From: Caulobacter sp.
Lineage (GTDB): Bacteria > Pseudomonadota > Alphaproteobacteria > Caulobacterales > Caulobacteraceae
Direction of reading: 5' to 3'
Assembly: GCF_017744445.1 (NCBI RefSeq)
Contig: NZ_JAGIBH010000001.1
Coordinates: 186,001 to 250,000, forward strand
Length of the DNA stretch: 64,000 nt
The notes beneath the pieces were generated by a model. That model was not told the DNA's origin and ran no database searches. It worked only from the letters and a program-made list of their open reading frames with translations. Shown here piece after piece: positions 33,192 to 40,195 of this stretch (position 1 is the stretch's first letter; every line of letters starts with the position of its first letter). The position numbers were made by a program, and so were the translations under genes.

Positions 33192-33604
33192 CGGCGGGCG
33201 TCCAGGGCGTAGCGACCCGGGCCGTGGGTGGCCAGGACCAGCGAGACGGCGACCAGCACCAGGGCGGGGAACTGCTCGCGCAGGGTCTCGTCCAGGTGCA
33301 CCAGGACGAAGGCGACCATGAAGTTGAAGGCCATGACCAGTCCGGCCCAGCGGGTGAAGAGGCCGGCCACGAACAGGCCGCCGCAGATCAGCTGCGCATA
33401 GACCGACAAGGGCGCGGCCAGGTGCGGGCGAGGGCAGTGGTGAGCGGCCAGGAAGCTTTCGAACTCGGCCATCCGCGCGGCGCTAGTGACATTGTCCCAG
33501 ACCCCGTGGATCAGAAACACGCCGACCAGCAGGCGCAGCAGCAGCATGGCCGCGTCGGTCCCGCGCGCCAGCTGCGGCAATTGGGCTAGCTGTTTACGCA
33601 TCAT
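33188..33604 (-). CDS. DoxX family membrane protein
   Basis: 138 residues from the ATG at 33604 (a second ATG follows at once), with GGGGAAG just upstream. Four transmembrane helices are visible, with LLLRLLVGVFLIHGVWDN and AQLICGGLFVAGLFTRWAGLVMAFNF matching the DoxX pattern. DoxX-type proteins are poorly characterised and have been linked to redox metabolism. A His/Cys-rich stretch AHHCPRPH lies between helices 1 and 2. It converges on the exonuclease gene with a 4-base overlap and is divergent from the DUF2147 gene. Confidence 0.8.
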
Positions 33605-33713
33605 CTTCCCCGTTTCCGCCCTGAAAACGCCTCGGAGCTTGCCGTTGCTATGAACTTCGCGCAACGAGGGACCTGAAACGCGCGTTGGAAATCGCGCGAC
33701 TAGGGAGAGACAA

Positions 33714-34130
33714 ATGATCCGCACCGCCTTGATGGCCGCCGCCCTGACCTTGGTGTCTGGCTCGGCCTTCGCCGCCGACGTCACCGGCCTGTGGGCCACG
33801 CCCGGCAACGGCGGCCAGGTCGAGATCGCCCGCTGCGGCAACAGCCTGTGCGGCAAGCTGGTGACCTCGGACCACATCAAGACCGACCCGACCCGCAAGG
33901 ACGTCAAGAACAAGGACGAAGCCCAGCGCGGCCGCACCTTGAAGAACCTGCAGATGCTGTACGACTTCACCGGCGGCCCGACCAAGTGGACCGGCGGCAA
34001 GGTCTACAATCCCGAGGACGGCGGCACCTATTCGGGCACGATCGAGCTGCTCAGCGCCAACGAGCTGAAGCTGAAGGGCTGCATCGTCGCCCCGCTGTGC
34101 AAGACCCAGAAGTGGACCCGCCTGAAGTAG
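33714..34130 (+). CDS. Secreted DUF2147 protein
   Basis: 138 residues. Residues 1-20 form a signal peptide ending SAFAA. The mature part opens DVTGLWATPGNGGQVEIARCGNSLCGKLV, the standard DUF2147 start with its paired Cys, and continues with GRTLKNLQMLYDF and KVYNPEDGGTYSGTIEL, followed by a Cys pair in KLKGCIVAPLCKTQ. The domain is a small beta barrel of unknown function exported to the periplasm; two disulfides are likely. GGGAGAGAC precedes the ATG. Downstream, 62 bp separate it from uspA. Confidence 0.88.
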   Translation: MIRTALMAAALTLVSGSAFAADVTGLWATPGNGGQVEIARCGNSLCGKLVTSDHIKTDPTRKDVKNKDEAQRGRTLKNLQMLYDFTGGPTKWTGGKVYNPEDGGTYSGTIELLSANELKLKGCIVAPLCKTQKWTRLK

Positions 34131-34192
34131 GGCGCGTCGACACCGGGCCAGGTCTGACCTAGCTTTCCCTAAAATCCTTGGGGGAGGTACGC

Positions 34193-34678
34193 ATGTATCA
34201 GAAGATCGTCCTGGCCTTTGACGGCAGCCACGAGGCGCGCAGCGCCCTGCGTGAAGGGGCGCTGCTGGCCCTGCGCTGCGAGGCCAGGGTCTGGCTGCTG
34301 TGCGTGCTGGGCGACAACGCCGCCGTGGCCATGGCCGAGGGCGTGCAACCCGGCGCGGCCGAGCAGATCGCCGCCGCCAGCCAGCAGCTCGTCGACGAGG
34401 GCGTCGGCAAGCTGAAGAGCGTCGGCCTGAACGCCACGGGTCACGTCGTCCGGGGCGACCCGTCCTCGGTGATCAGCAATTTCGTCCGCGAAGTCGGCGC
34501 CGACCTGGTCGTGCTGGGCCACCGGCGCCGCAGCTTCCTGGAGCGCTGGTGGAGCGGCAAGTCGGGCGGCTACATCATCGACAATGTCGACTGCAGCCTG
34601 CTGGTCGCCCAGCAGCCGGTCAGCGACGCGGAGTTCGCCGCCGAGATGGCCCTGCACGCGGTCCAGGCACCGAGTTAG
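34193..34678 (+). CDS. Universal stress protein, UspA family
   Basis: 161 residues from the ATG at 34193, which has GGGGGAGG immediately upstream. It has the Usp Rossmann-like fold: KIVLAFDGSHEARSALREGA at the start and DLVVLGHRRRSFLERWWSG with the nucleotide-binding GH(R)xxx...G motif near the end, then GGYIIDNVDCSLLV. It is a single-domain cytoplasmic protein likely to bind ATP and to be induced by stress. It converges on the Xaa-Pro aminopeptidase gene, overlapping by 4 bases. Confidence 0.88.
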   Translation: MYQKIVLAFDGSHEARSALREGALLALRCEARVWLLCVLGDNAAVAMAEGVQPGAAEQIAAASQQLVDEGVGKLKSVGLNATGHVVRGDPSSVISNFVREVGADLVVLGHRRRSFLERWWSGKSGGYIIDNVDCSLLVAQQPVSDAEFAAEMALHAVQAPS

Positions 34679-36486
34679 AGCGGCGCGCAGACCGCTTCCA
34701 TCCAGGCGCGGATCTCCGGCTCCACGCGGGGGCCGATCTCGCGCAACACCCGGGCGTGGTAGGCGTCGAACTGGGCGACTTCCTCGACCGTCAGCAGGGT
34801 CTTGTCGATCAGGCGGCGGTCGATCGGGGCCAGGGTCAGGGCCTCGAAGCGGTGCATCGGTCGGTCGCCGCCAGCGATGTCCTCGGCCGGCATGACGACT
34901 TCCAGGTTCTCGATCCGGATGCCGTATTCGCCGTCCTTGTAGTAGCCGGGCTCGTTCGAGACGATCATGCCGGGTTGCAGGGCGATGACGTTCGGGGCCT
35001 TGGAGATCCGCTGCGGACCTTCGTGAACGCCCAGATAGACGCCGACGCCGTGGCCGGTGCCGTGGTCGTAGTCCAGGCCTTGGGCCCAAAGCGCCATGCG
35101 CGCCAGGGCGTCAATCGCCGAGCCGGTGGTGCCCGCCGGGAAGCGCAGTCGGGCGATGGCCAGGTGGCCCTTCAGCACCAGGGTGTTGCGGTTGACCATC
35201 TCGGCCGACGGCTCGCCGATCGCCACCGTGCGGGTGACATCGGTGGTGCCATCCAGATACTGGCCGCCGCTGTCGACCAGCAGCAGTGAACCCAGGGCCG
35301 CGCGCTCGTTGCTGCGCTCGGTCGGGCGGTAGTGGGGCAGGGCGCCGTGTCCGTTGGCCGCGCCGATGGTGTCGAAGCTGAGGTCCTTCAGCACGCCGGT
35401 GGCCTCGCGGAAGGCCTCCAGCTTGGCGACGGCTTCCTTTTCATCCGGCGGATTGACCTGACCCTCGGTGGCCAGCCAGTGCAGGAAGCGGGTCAGGGCC
35501 GCGCCGTCGCGCTTGTGCGCCTCGCGCGTGCCGTCCAGCTCGATGTCGTTCTTGCAGGCGCGGGGCAGGGTGCAGGGGTCCATGGCCCGCACGACCTTGG
35601 CGCCGGCGGCGGCCAGCATGTCGAAGTACCAGGCCGAGGACTGGGTCGGGTCGACCACGACGCTCTTGCCCGACAGGTCGCCCAGGGCCTCGGCCAGCTT
35701 GTCTGGCGTTTCCAGCGAGACCTGGTTGCCCAGCCAGGCGGGCAGGTCGGGGGTGACCTTGGCCGGTTCGATGAACAGGCGGGCCGTGCCGTCGGCGTTG
35801 AGGATGGCCTGCGACAGCGGCAGGGGCGAGCGGATGACGTCGCCGCCGCGGATGTTGAACAGCCAGGCGATCGAGGCCGGGGCGGTGATCACGGTGGCGT
35901 CCGCGCCGGCGGCGCCCACCACGGCGCCGACGCGGGCGCGCTTGGAGCTGGACTCCTCGCCGGCATATTCGACGTGGTGCGGGACGATCGGGGCCATCGG
36001 CTGGGCCGGTCGGGCCTCGCCCCAGGCCTGGTCGACCGGGTTGGCGGCGACGGGCTTGAGGGTCGCGCCGGCGCGGTGGGCGGCGGCCTTCAGGCCATCC
36101 AGGGCGGCGGGGCTATGCAGGCGGGCGTCATAGCCGATCACGGCGCCCTTCTCGGCGGTCTCGAGATAGGCGGGAACGCCGCCCTCGACGAGATCTCGGA
36201 TTTCGAAGACGCCCTGGTCGACCTGGTCGCGGACTTGCAACGTGTAGCGGCCATCGACAAATACCGCGGCGCGGTCCTTCAGGATGACGCCGGCCCCGGC
36301 CGAGCCGGTGAAGCCGCTGGCCCAGGCCAGGCGGTCGTTGGCGGCGGGCAGATATTCGTTCTGGTGCTCGTCCTCGTGCGGCACGAGGAAGCCGTCCAGA
36401 CCCTGCGCGGCCATGGCGGCGCGGATCAGCGGGACGTGCTTGGGACCAAAGGACGGGTCGGTGGATTCATCGAAGGTCTGGCGCAT
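34675..36486 (-). CDS. Xaa-Pro aminopeptidase, M24B family (long form)
   Basis: 603 residues, the long three-domain form like eukaryotic XPNPEP1 rather than the 440-residue E. coli PepP. The catalytic pita-bread domain is C-terminal with metal ligands in LLLVDSGGQYLDGTTDVTRT (two Asp), HGTGHGVGVYLGVHEGP (His) and SNEPGYYKDGEYGIRIEN (Glu). It releases N-terminal residues that precede proline. There is no signal peptide, so it is cytoplasmic. It is separated by about 55 bp from the small membrane gene upstream on the same strand. Confidence 0.9.
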   Translation of the reverse strand: MRQTFDESTDPSFGPKHVPLIRAAMAAQGLDGFLVPHEDEHQNEYLPAANDRLAWASGFTGSAGAGVILKDRAAVFVDGRYTLQVRDQVDQGVFEIRDLVEGGVPAYLETAEKGAVIGYDARLHSPAALDGLKAAAHRAGATLKPVAANPVDQAWGEARPAQPMAPIVPHHVEYAGEESSSKRARVGAVVGAAGADATVITAPASIAWLFNIRGGDVIRSPLPLSQAILNADGTARLFIEPAKVTPDLPAWLGNQVSLETPDKLAEALGDLSGKSVVVDPTQSSAWYFDMLAAAGAKVVRAMDPCTLPRACKNDIELDGTREAHKRDGAALTRFLHWLATEGQVNPPDEKEAVAKLEAFREATGVLKDLSFDTIGAANGHGALPHYRPTERSNERAALGSLLLVDSGGQYLDGTTDVTRTVAIGEPSAEMVNRNTLVLKGHLAIARLRFPAGTTGSAIDALARMALWAQGLDYDHGTGHGVGVYLGVHEGPQRISKAPNVIALQPGMIVSNEPGYYKDGEYGIRIENLEVVMPAEDIAGGDRPMHRFEALTLAPIDRRLIDKTLLTVEEVAQFDAYHARVLREIGPRVEPEIRAWMEAVCAPL

Positions 36487-36541
36487 GCCTCGGATGTAAT
36501 CCCCCGGCCCGGCCGTGGAAAGAGGTCGATTATTTCACGGA

Positions 36542-36970
36542 TTACTGTTGGGGCTGCGCCGGCGGATTGTCGGGCGAGGCCGCCTGGTCGTTCGGGCTGG
36601 AAGCGACGCGGTCGGCCGCGTCTTGGGCCGACTGGGCGGCGCTGCGGGCGGCCTCGGCGGTGTCGGCGCGAGCCTGGTCAGCCGTGGTGCGGGCTTCGCG
36701 CGCGGCGTTCTCGGCGGCGACTTGAGCGTTCTGGGCCGCGCCTTGTGCGCCTTCGACCAGACCGGCCTGGCGACCCTGTTCCTGGGCGGCTTGCAGCTGG
36801 TTCGGATCGTTCGAGGTCGGGCGCATCGCCAGGAAGCCGACGGCGATCACCGCCACGATGGCGATCATGCCGGCGACCAGCCAGCCGCCGACGCCACCGC
36901 GTTCGCGGATCTCGACGTGACGCTCCACGGGACGCTCGGGCGGCGGAATGTTGGGATCGGTGTAGGTCAT
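36542..36970 (-). CDS. Bitopic membrane protein with alanine-rich coiled coil
   Basis: 142 residues. A short cytoplasmic N-terminus with PPERPVERHVEIRERGG is followed by one transmembrane helix (about 28-48, GGWLVAGMIAIVAVIAVGFLA) and then a periplasmic Ala/Gln/Glu-rich region with heptad-like repeats (QAAQEQGRQAG, then AAQNAQVAAENAAREARTTA) that should form a coiled coil, ending in a disordered Pro/Gln tail. No family is recognised. Its composition is low-complexity, so homology claims would be weak. Confidence 0.7.
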   Translation of the reverse strand: MTYTDPNIPPPERPVERHVEIRERGGVGGWLVAGMIAIVAVIAVGFLAMRPTSNDPNQLQAAQEQGRQAGLVEGAQGAAQNAQVAAENAAREARTTADQARADTAEAARSAAQSAQDAADRVASSPNDQAASPDNPPAQPQQ

Positions 36971-37031
36971 CGGGGCGGCTCCTCGGCCAATGTGTCTGGC
37001 CGAGAAAACGTGACCCCGATGCGGTAAGTTC

Positions 37032-37898
37032 CTACGGCCGCTGGAGAACCAGCGTCGCCCAGGCGTCGCGGTGGATGCGGCTGACCACCTTGAAGCCGCG
37101 CGACAGGTAGGCGGCCTTGACCATCCGCTCCTGGGTGCGCAGCAGGCCCGACAGGATGACCGTGCCGCCCGGGACGAGGGCGTGCTTGATGTCCTGCACC
37201 AGGCTGATCAGCGGACGGGCCAGGATATTGGCGAACACCAGGTCGTAGGGTGCGTTCTGGGCGACCAGGCGGTGACCCAGGCCCGAGGCATGGACGAAGC
37301 GGGCGTTGGCCTTGTTGACCTGGGCGTTTTCCTTGGCGATCCGCACGGACGGCTTGTCGATGTCGGTGCCGACGGCCAGCTTGGTGCCCGTGCGGGCGGC
37401 GGCGATGGCCAAGAGGCCCGTGCCGGCGCCGACGTCCAGCACCTTGTTGAACTTGCGGGCCTTGAGCAGGCGGTCATAGGCCTGCAGGCAGCCGACGGTG
37501 GTGCCGTGGTGACCCGTGCCGAAGGCCGCGCCGGCCTCGATGCGCAGGTTGACGGTGCTGGCCGGCAGGCGGCCGCGGTCGTGCATGCCGTAGACGAAGA
37601 ACCGGCCGGCGCGCACCGGCGGCAGGCCCGACAGCGCCATGGCCAGCCAGTCGGCGTCGGCCAGGGTGTCGCGCACGACCTTCAGGTCGTACTCGGCCAG
37701 CAGGGCCATCAGGCCTTCGTCTTCTTCCTCGGTCGTCGGGAAGGCGTCGATGCGCCAGACGTTCTTGTCCTCGTCCTCTTCCAGGATCGAGTAGGTCGCG
37801 CCTTCCAGGCCGGGATGGTTGTCGATGGCGTCGGCGGCGGTCTCGGCTTCGACGCGCGTGCCGCGGGCGACGATCTGCTGGGGCGTGTAGTCGGTCAT
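37032..37898 (-). CDS. prmA: Ribosomal protein L11 methyltransferase
   Basis: 288 residues, with a C-terminal class I SAM-dependent methyltransferase domain containing [16 protein letters not shown], followed by [21 protein letters not shown] and [15 protein letters not shown], the NILA(x)PL box of PrmA. The preceding segment [21 protein letters not shown] matches the family signature AFGTGxHxTT. It methylates ribosomal protein L11 at several lysines. The N-terminal substrate-recognition domain is about 110 residues. It stands 133 bp from the bitopic-protein gene on the same strand. Confidence 0.93.
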   Translation of the reverse strand: MTDYTPQQIVARGTRVEAETAADAIDNHPGLEGATYSILEEDEDKNVWRIDAFPTTEEEDEGLMALLAEYDLKVVRDTLADADWLAMALSGLPPVRAGRFFVYGMHDRGRLPASTVNLRIEAGAAFGTGHHGTTVGCLQAYDRLLKARKFNKVLDVGAGTGLLAIAAARTGTKLAVGTDIDKPSVRIAKENAQVNKANARFVHASGLGHRLVAQNAPYDLVFANILARPLISLVQDIKHALVPGGTVILSGLLRTQERMVKAAYLSRGFKVVSRIHRDAWATLVLQRP

Positions 37899-37936
37899 GC
37901 GCGCCTGTTAGCGTCAAAGGCGCGGAAAAGCGAGCC

Positions 37937-38452
37937 TTAGCGCGTGGTCATGCCGGCGGCGGCGACATCGGCGGCGTCGGCCAGCACCGTCGGGATCGGC
38001 TGCTGGGGCTTGCGATCCTCGGGCAGGGAGACGTTCAGGATGTCTCCGCGCTCCGAAGCCCAGTGCGGCGCATCGGCGGGCGGGGGCGGCGTCGCCGGGC
38101 CATGCTGGGCCGGGACGTAGGGCGGCACGTCCATCTCGGGCGGCGGCGCATAGGCAGGCTCGTCGTACGAGACCATCTGCACGGGCGGCGGCTGGCTCAT
38201 CTTCAGGAAGTCGGTGCCGACCACATAGTCGGGCGTCTTGCCGGCCGGCCAGGAGACCGGCTCGGCCTGCGCCTCGTACGCGGCCATGACCGGTTCCATC
38301 TCGGGCGTGTAGCCGGCGTCCTGCGGTCCGGTTTTCATGGCGAGACCCGCCAGAATGCCGATGACGGCGCAGGCCGGCGCGCCATAGGCCACCGGGCGGG
38401 TGAGCGCGAAGCCCTTCAGCTGGGCCAGCATATGTTCGAGGCGGGCGTCCAT
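37937..38452 (-). CDS. Proline-rich bitopic membrane protein, unknown
   Basis: 171 residues. One likely transmembrane segment (about 22-41, VAYGAPACAVIGILAGLAM) is followed by a periplasmic region rich in Pro, Tyr and acidic residues, with runs such as SYDEPAYAPPPEMDVPPYVP and ATPPPPADAP. The tail ends in AADVAAAGMTTR. No catalytic motif is visible and I do not recognise it. It is 38 bp upstream of prmA on the same strand, so the two may be co-transcribed; it is divergent from the LtrA gene. Confidence 0.65.
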   Translation of the reverse strand: MDARLEHMLAQLKGFALTRPVAYGAPACAVIGILAGLAMKTGPQDAGYTPEMEPVMAAYEAQAEPVSWPAGKTPDYVVGTDFLKMSQPPPVQMVSYDEPAYAPPPEMDVPPYVPAQHGPATPPPPADAPHWASERGDILNVSLPEDRKPQQPIPTVLADAADVAAAGMTTR

Positions 38453-38524
38453 GTCGGCATAGCGCGCGAGAGGCCGAAAAGGTTCGCGAGACTCGCCCTA
38501 GTCTGGCGCCGGAAGGGGATCCGC

Positions 38525-39691
38525 ATGACCAAAGCCCGCCCGCTGCTGCGCGAGCGTCACAAGCACGAGCACGCCCGCGTCACCTATGTGGAGCTGTTCT
38601 TCGACCTCGTTTTCGTGTTCGCGGTGACCCAGCTGTCCCACGCGGTGCTGCATCATCCGACGCCGCTGGGCGTGCTGCATGCGGCCATGCTGCTGGCGGC
38701 GGTCTGGTGGGCCTGGGTCTGCACCTCCTGGATCACCAACTGGCTGGACCCCGAGCAGGTCCCGGTGCGGCTGATGATGTTCCTGCTAATGGCCGCGGGG
38801 CTGGTGCTGTCGGCCGCCATTCCCAATGCGTTCGAAGGCGGCGGGCTGGCCTTCGCCGGCGCCTATGCCTTCATCCAGGTGGGCCGCAGCCTGTTCTTCC
38901 TGATCAGCACATGGCGCGAGGCAGCGCACCGGGCGAACGTCGGCCGCATCACGGCCTGGGTGACGCTGTCGGCGGCGTTCTGGATCGCGGGCGGCCTGTT
39001 GCACGACGAGGCCCGCCTGATCGCCTGGGCTATCGCCATCGGCATCGACTACTTGTCGGCGCTGGTCGGGTTCTGGACGCCGGGGCTAGGGCGATCGGCC
39101 ACCAGCGACTGGGTCGTCGAGGGCGGCCACCTGGCCGAGCGCACGGCGCTGTTCACGATCATAGCCCTGGGCGAGTCGATCATCGTCACCGGGGCCACGG
39201 TGGTCGGCATGCCCTGGACGCTTGAGACGGTTGCGGCCTTCGCCACGTCGCTGGTGGGCAGTATCGCCATGTGGTGGATCTACTTCTCGTTCACCGCCGA
39301 GGCGGCCAGCGAGGCCATCGCCGAGTCCGAGGATCCTGGCGCGATCGCGCGGCTGGCCTATACCTACAGCCACCTGATCCCGATCGCGGGGATCATCGTG
39401 GCGGCCGTGGGCGACGAGTGGGTGATCCACCACGCCCTAGGCCATACCGACCTCAAGACCGCCGCGGCCGTGATCGGCGGCCCGGCGCTGTTCCTGTTGG
39501 GCGTGCTGGTCTTCAAGCTGGCGGTGTTCAAGCGGTGGCCGCTGACGCGACTGGTCGGCTTGGGCCTGCTGGCGGCCCTGGTTCCGATCGCGGGGCATGT
39601 GAGCCCGCTGGTGCTGTCGATGTTGTCGACCCTGGCGCTGGTGGTGGTCGGCGCCTGGGAGACGGTGTTGGTCAGCCGATCTGGTCGATGA
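38525..39691 (+). CDS. Low temperature requirement protein A (LtrA) family membrane protein
   Basis: 388 residues from the ATG at 38525 with GGAAGGGG upstream; the frame opens earlier on paper but not as protein. It starts with the LtrA hallmark HARVTYVELFFDLVFVFAVTQLSH and has about ten to twelve transmembrane helices, with WWAWVCTSWITNWLDPE and FTIIALGESIIVTGATVVG also typical of the family. LtrA is named after a Listeria cold-growth locus; its activity is unknown. Its last 20 bp overlap the small gene on the opposite strand. Confidence 0.88.
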   Translation: MTKARPLLRERHKHEHARVTYVELFFDLVFVFAVTQLSHAVLHHPTPLGVLHAAMLLAAVWWAWVCTSWITNWLDPEQVPVRLMMFLLMAAGLVLSAAIPNAFEGGGLAFAGAYAFIQVGRSLFFLISTWREAAHRANVGRITAWVTLSAAFWIAGGLLHDEARLIAWAIAIGIDYLSALVGFWTPGLGRSATSDWVVEGGHLAERTALFTIIALGESIIVTGATVVGMPWTLETVAAFATSLVGSIAMWWIYFSFTAEAASEAIAESEDPGAIARLAYTYSHLIPIAGIIVAAVGDEWVIHHALGHTDLKTAAAVIGGPALFLLGVLVFKLAVFKRWPLTRLVGLGLLAALVPIAGHVSPLVLSMLSTLALVVVGAWETVLVSRSGR

Positions 39692-39833
39692 CGATGTCAC
39701 GCAGCTGAGCGCGGGTCAGGCCAGGCCAGACCCAGTCGGATTGAGCGGCGCGCGTCGGCGCGGTGTTGGTGCGGATAGAGGCAGTCTTGCGGGGCGCGCG
39801 CTTGGCGGCTTCGCGGGTAACAGTGGTTTTCAT
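39672..39833 (-). CDS. Small basic protein of 53 residues
   Basis: ATG at 39833 with GGA a few bases before it, stop TGA at 39672. The product has a basic, threonine-rich first half (TREAAKRAPRKTASIRTNTA) and a second half with SDWVWPGLTRAQLRDIVIDQIG, which ends in a plausible amphipathic helix. The switch in character from disordered to structured, and the conservative codon use, argue for a real gene. It overlaps the 3' end of the LtrA gene by 20 bp. The family is not recognised. Confidence 0.45.
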   Translation of the reverse strand: MKTTVTREAAKRAPRKTASIRTNTAPTRAAQSDWVWPGLTRAQLRDIVIDQIG

Positions 39834-40195
39834 AAAATTCCAGACAGGGGTCGAGCGTATGCCGGACCCGATATTCCTTAAAGGGTGGAGATAAGTGCCC
39901 GGCAGCCGTTTGCGGCGATGGGCGATAGGAGCGCCGTGAGGTTCAGCTGTCTTGGGCTGAAGCGGTTGGCTGCTTCCTGAGTACCATATGGTTATCAGAA
40001 TGTCGCGTTCAACCCCTGCGGCATCGGGGCGCGGGCGGCTGGCTCAGCACAGGCCCCCGCCTGACCTGCTTACGCAGGTCTGTCCGCCCCCAAGCGGGGC
40101 GGAGAGGGAAGGCGCTGCGCCTGCCGGGTTTCATCTCTCCTCCCCCTGCTGGGGGAGGGGGACCGGCGAAGCCGGTGGAGGGGCCTGCGCCGCCC
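39834..40195. other. Intergenic region downstream of uvrD with palindrome array
   Basis: 362 bp with no gene that I can support. The left half holds an isolated 10-bp palindrome ACCATATGGT (39983-39992) and the likely promoter of the small gene. The right half is a string of short palindromes described in the next entry. The uvrD stop lies at the right edge. Confidence 0.6.
40063..40176. repeat. Array of five short palindromes
   Basis: In order: GACCTGC-TTAC-GCAGGTC (40063-40080); TCCGCCCC-CAAGC-GGGGCGGA (40083-40103); AGGCGC-T-GCGCCT (40110-40122); TCCCCC-TGCT-GGGGGA (40141-40156); ACCGGC-GAA-GCCGGT (40162-40176). All five stems are perfect. The last two plus flanking GGAGGGG resemble a second class of Caulobacter intergenic repeat that I remember, distinct from the paired elements elsewhere in the window. 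It lies at the 3' end of uvrD transcripts. Confidence 0.8.

Noticed and set aside
34178..34192. Upstream start for the universal stress protein (GTG or ATG before 34193)
   Set aside because: The strong GGGGGAGG lies inside that extension, at the right distance only for the ATG at 34193.
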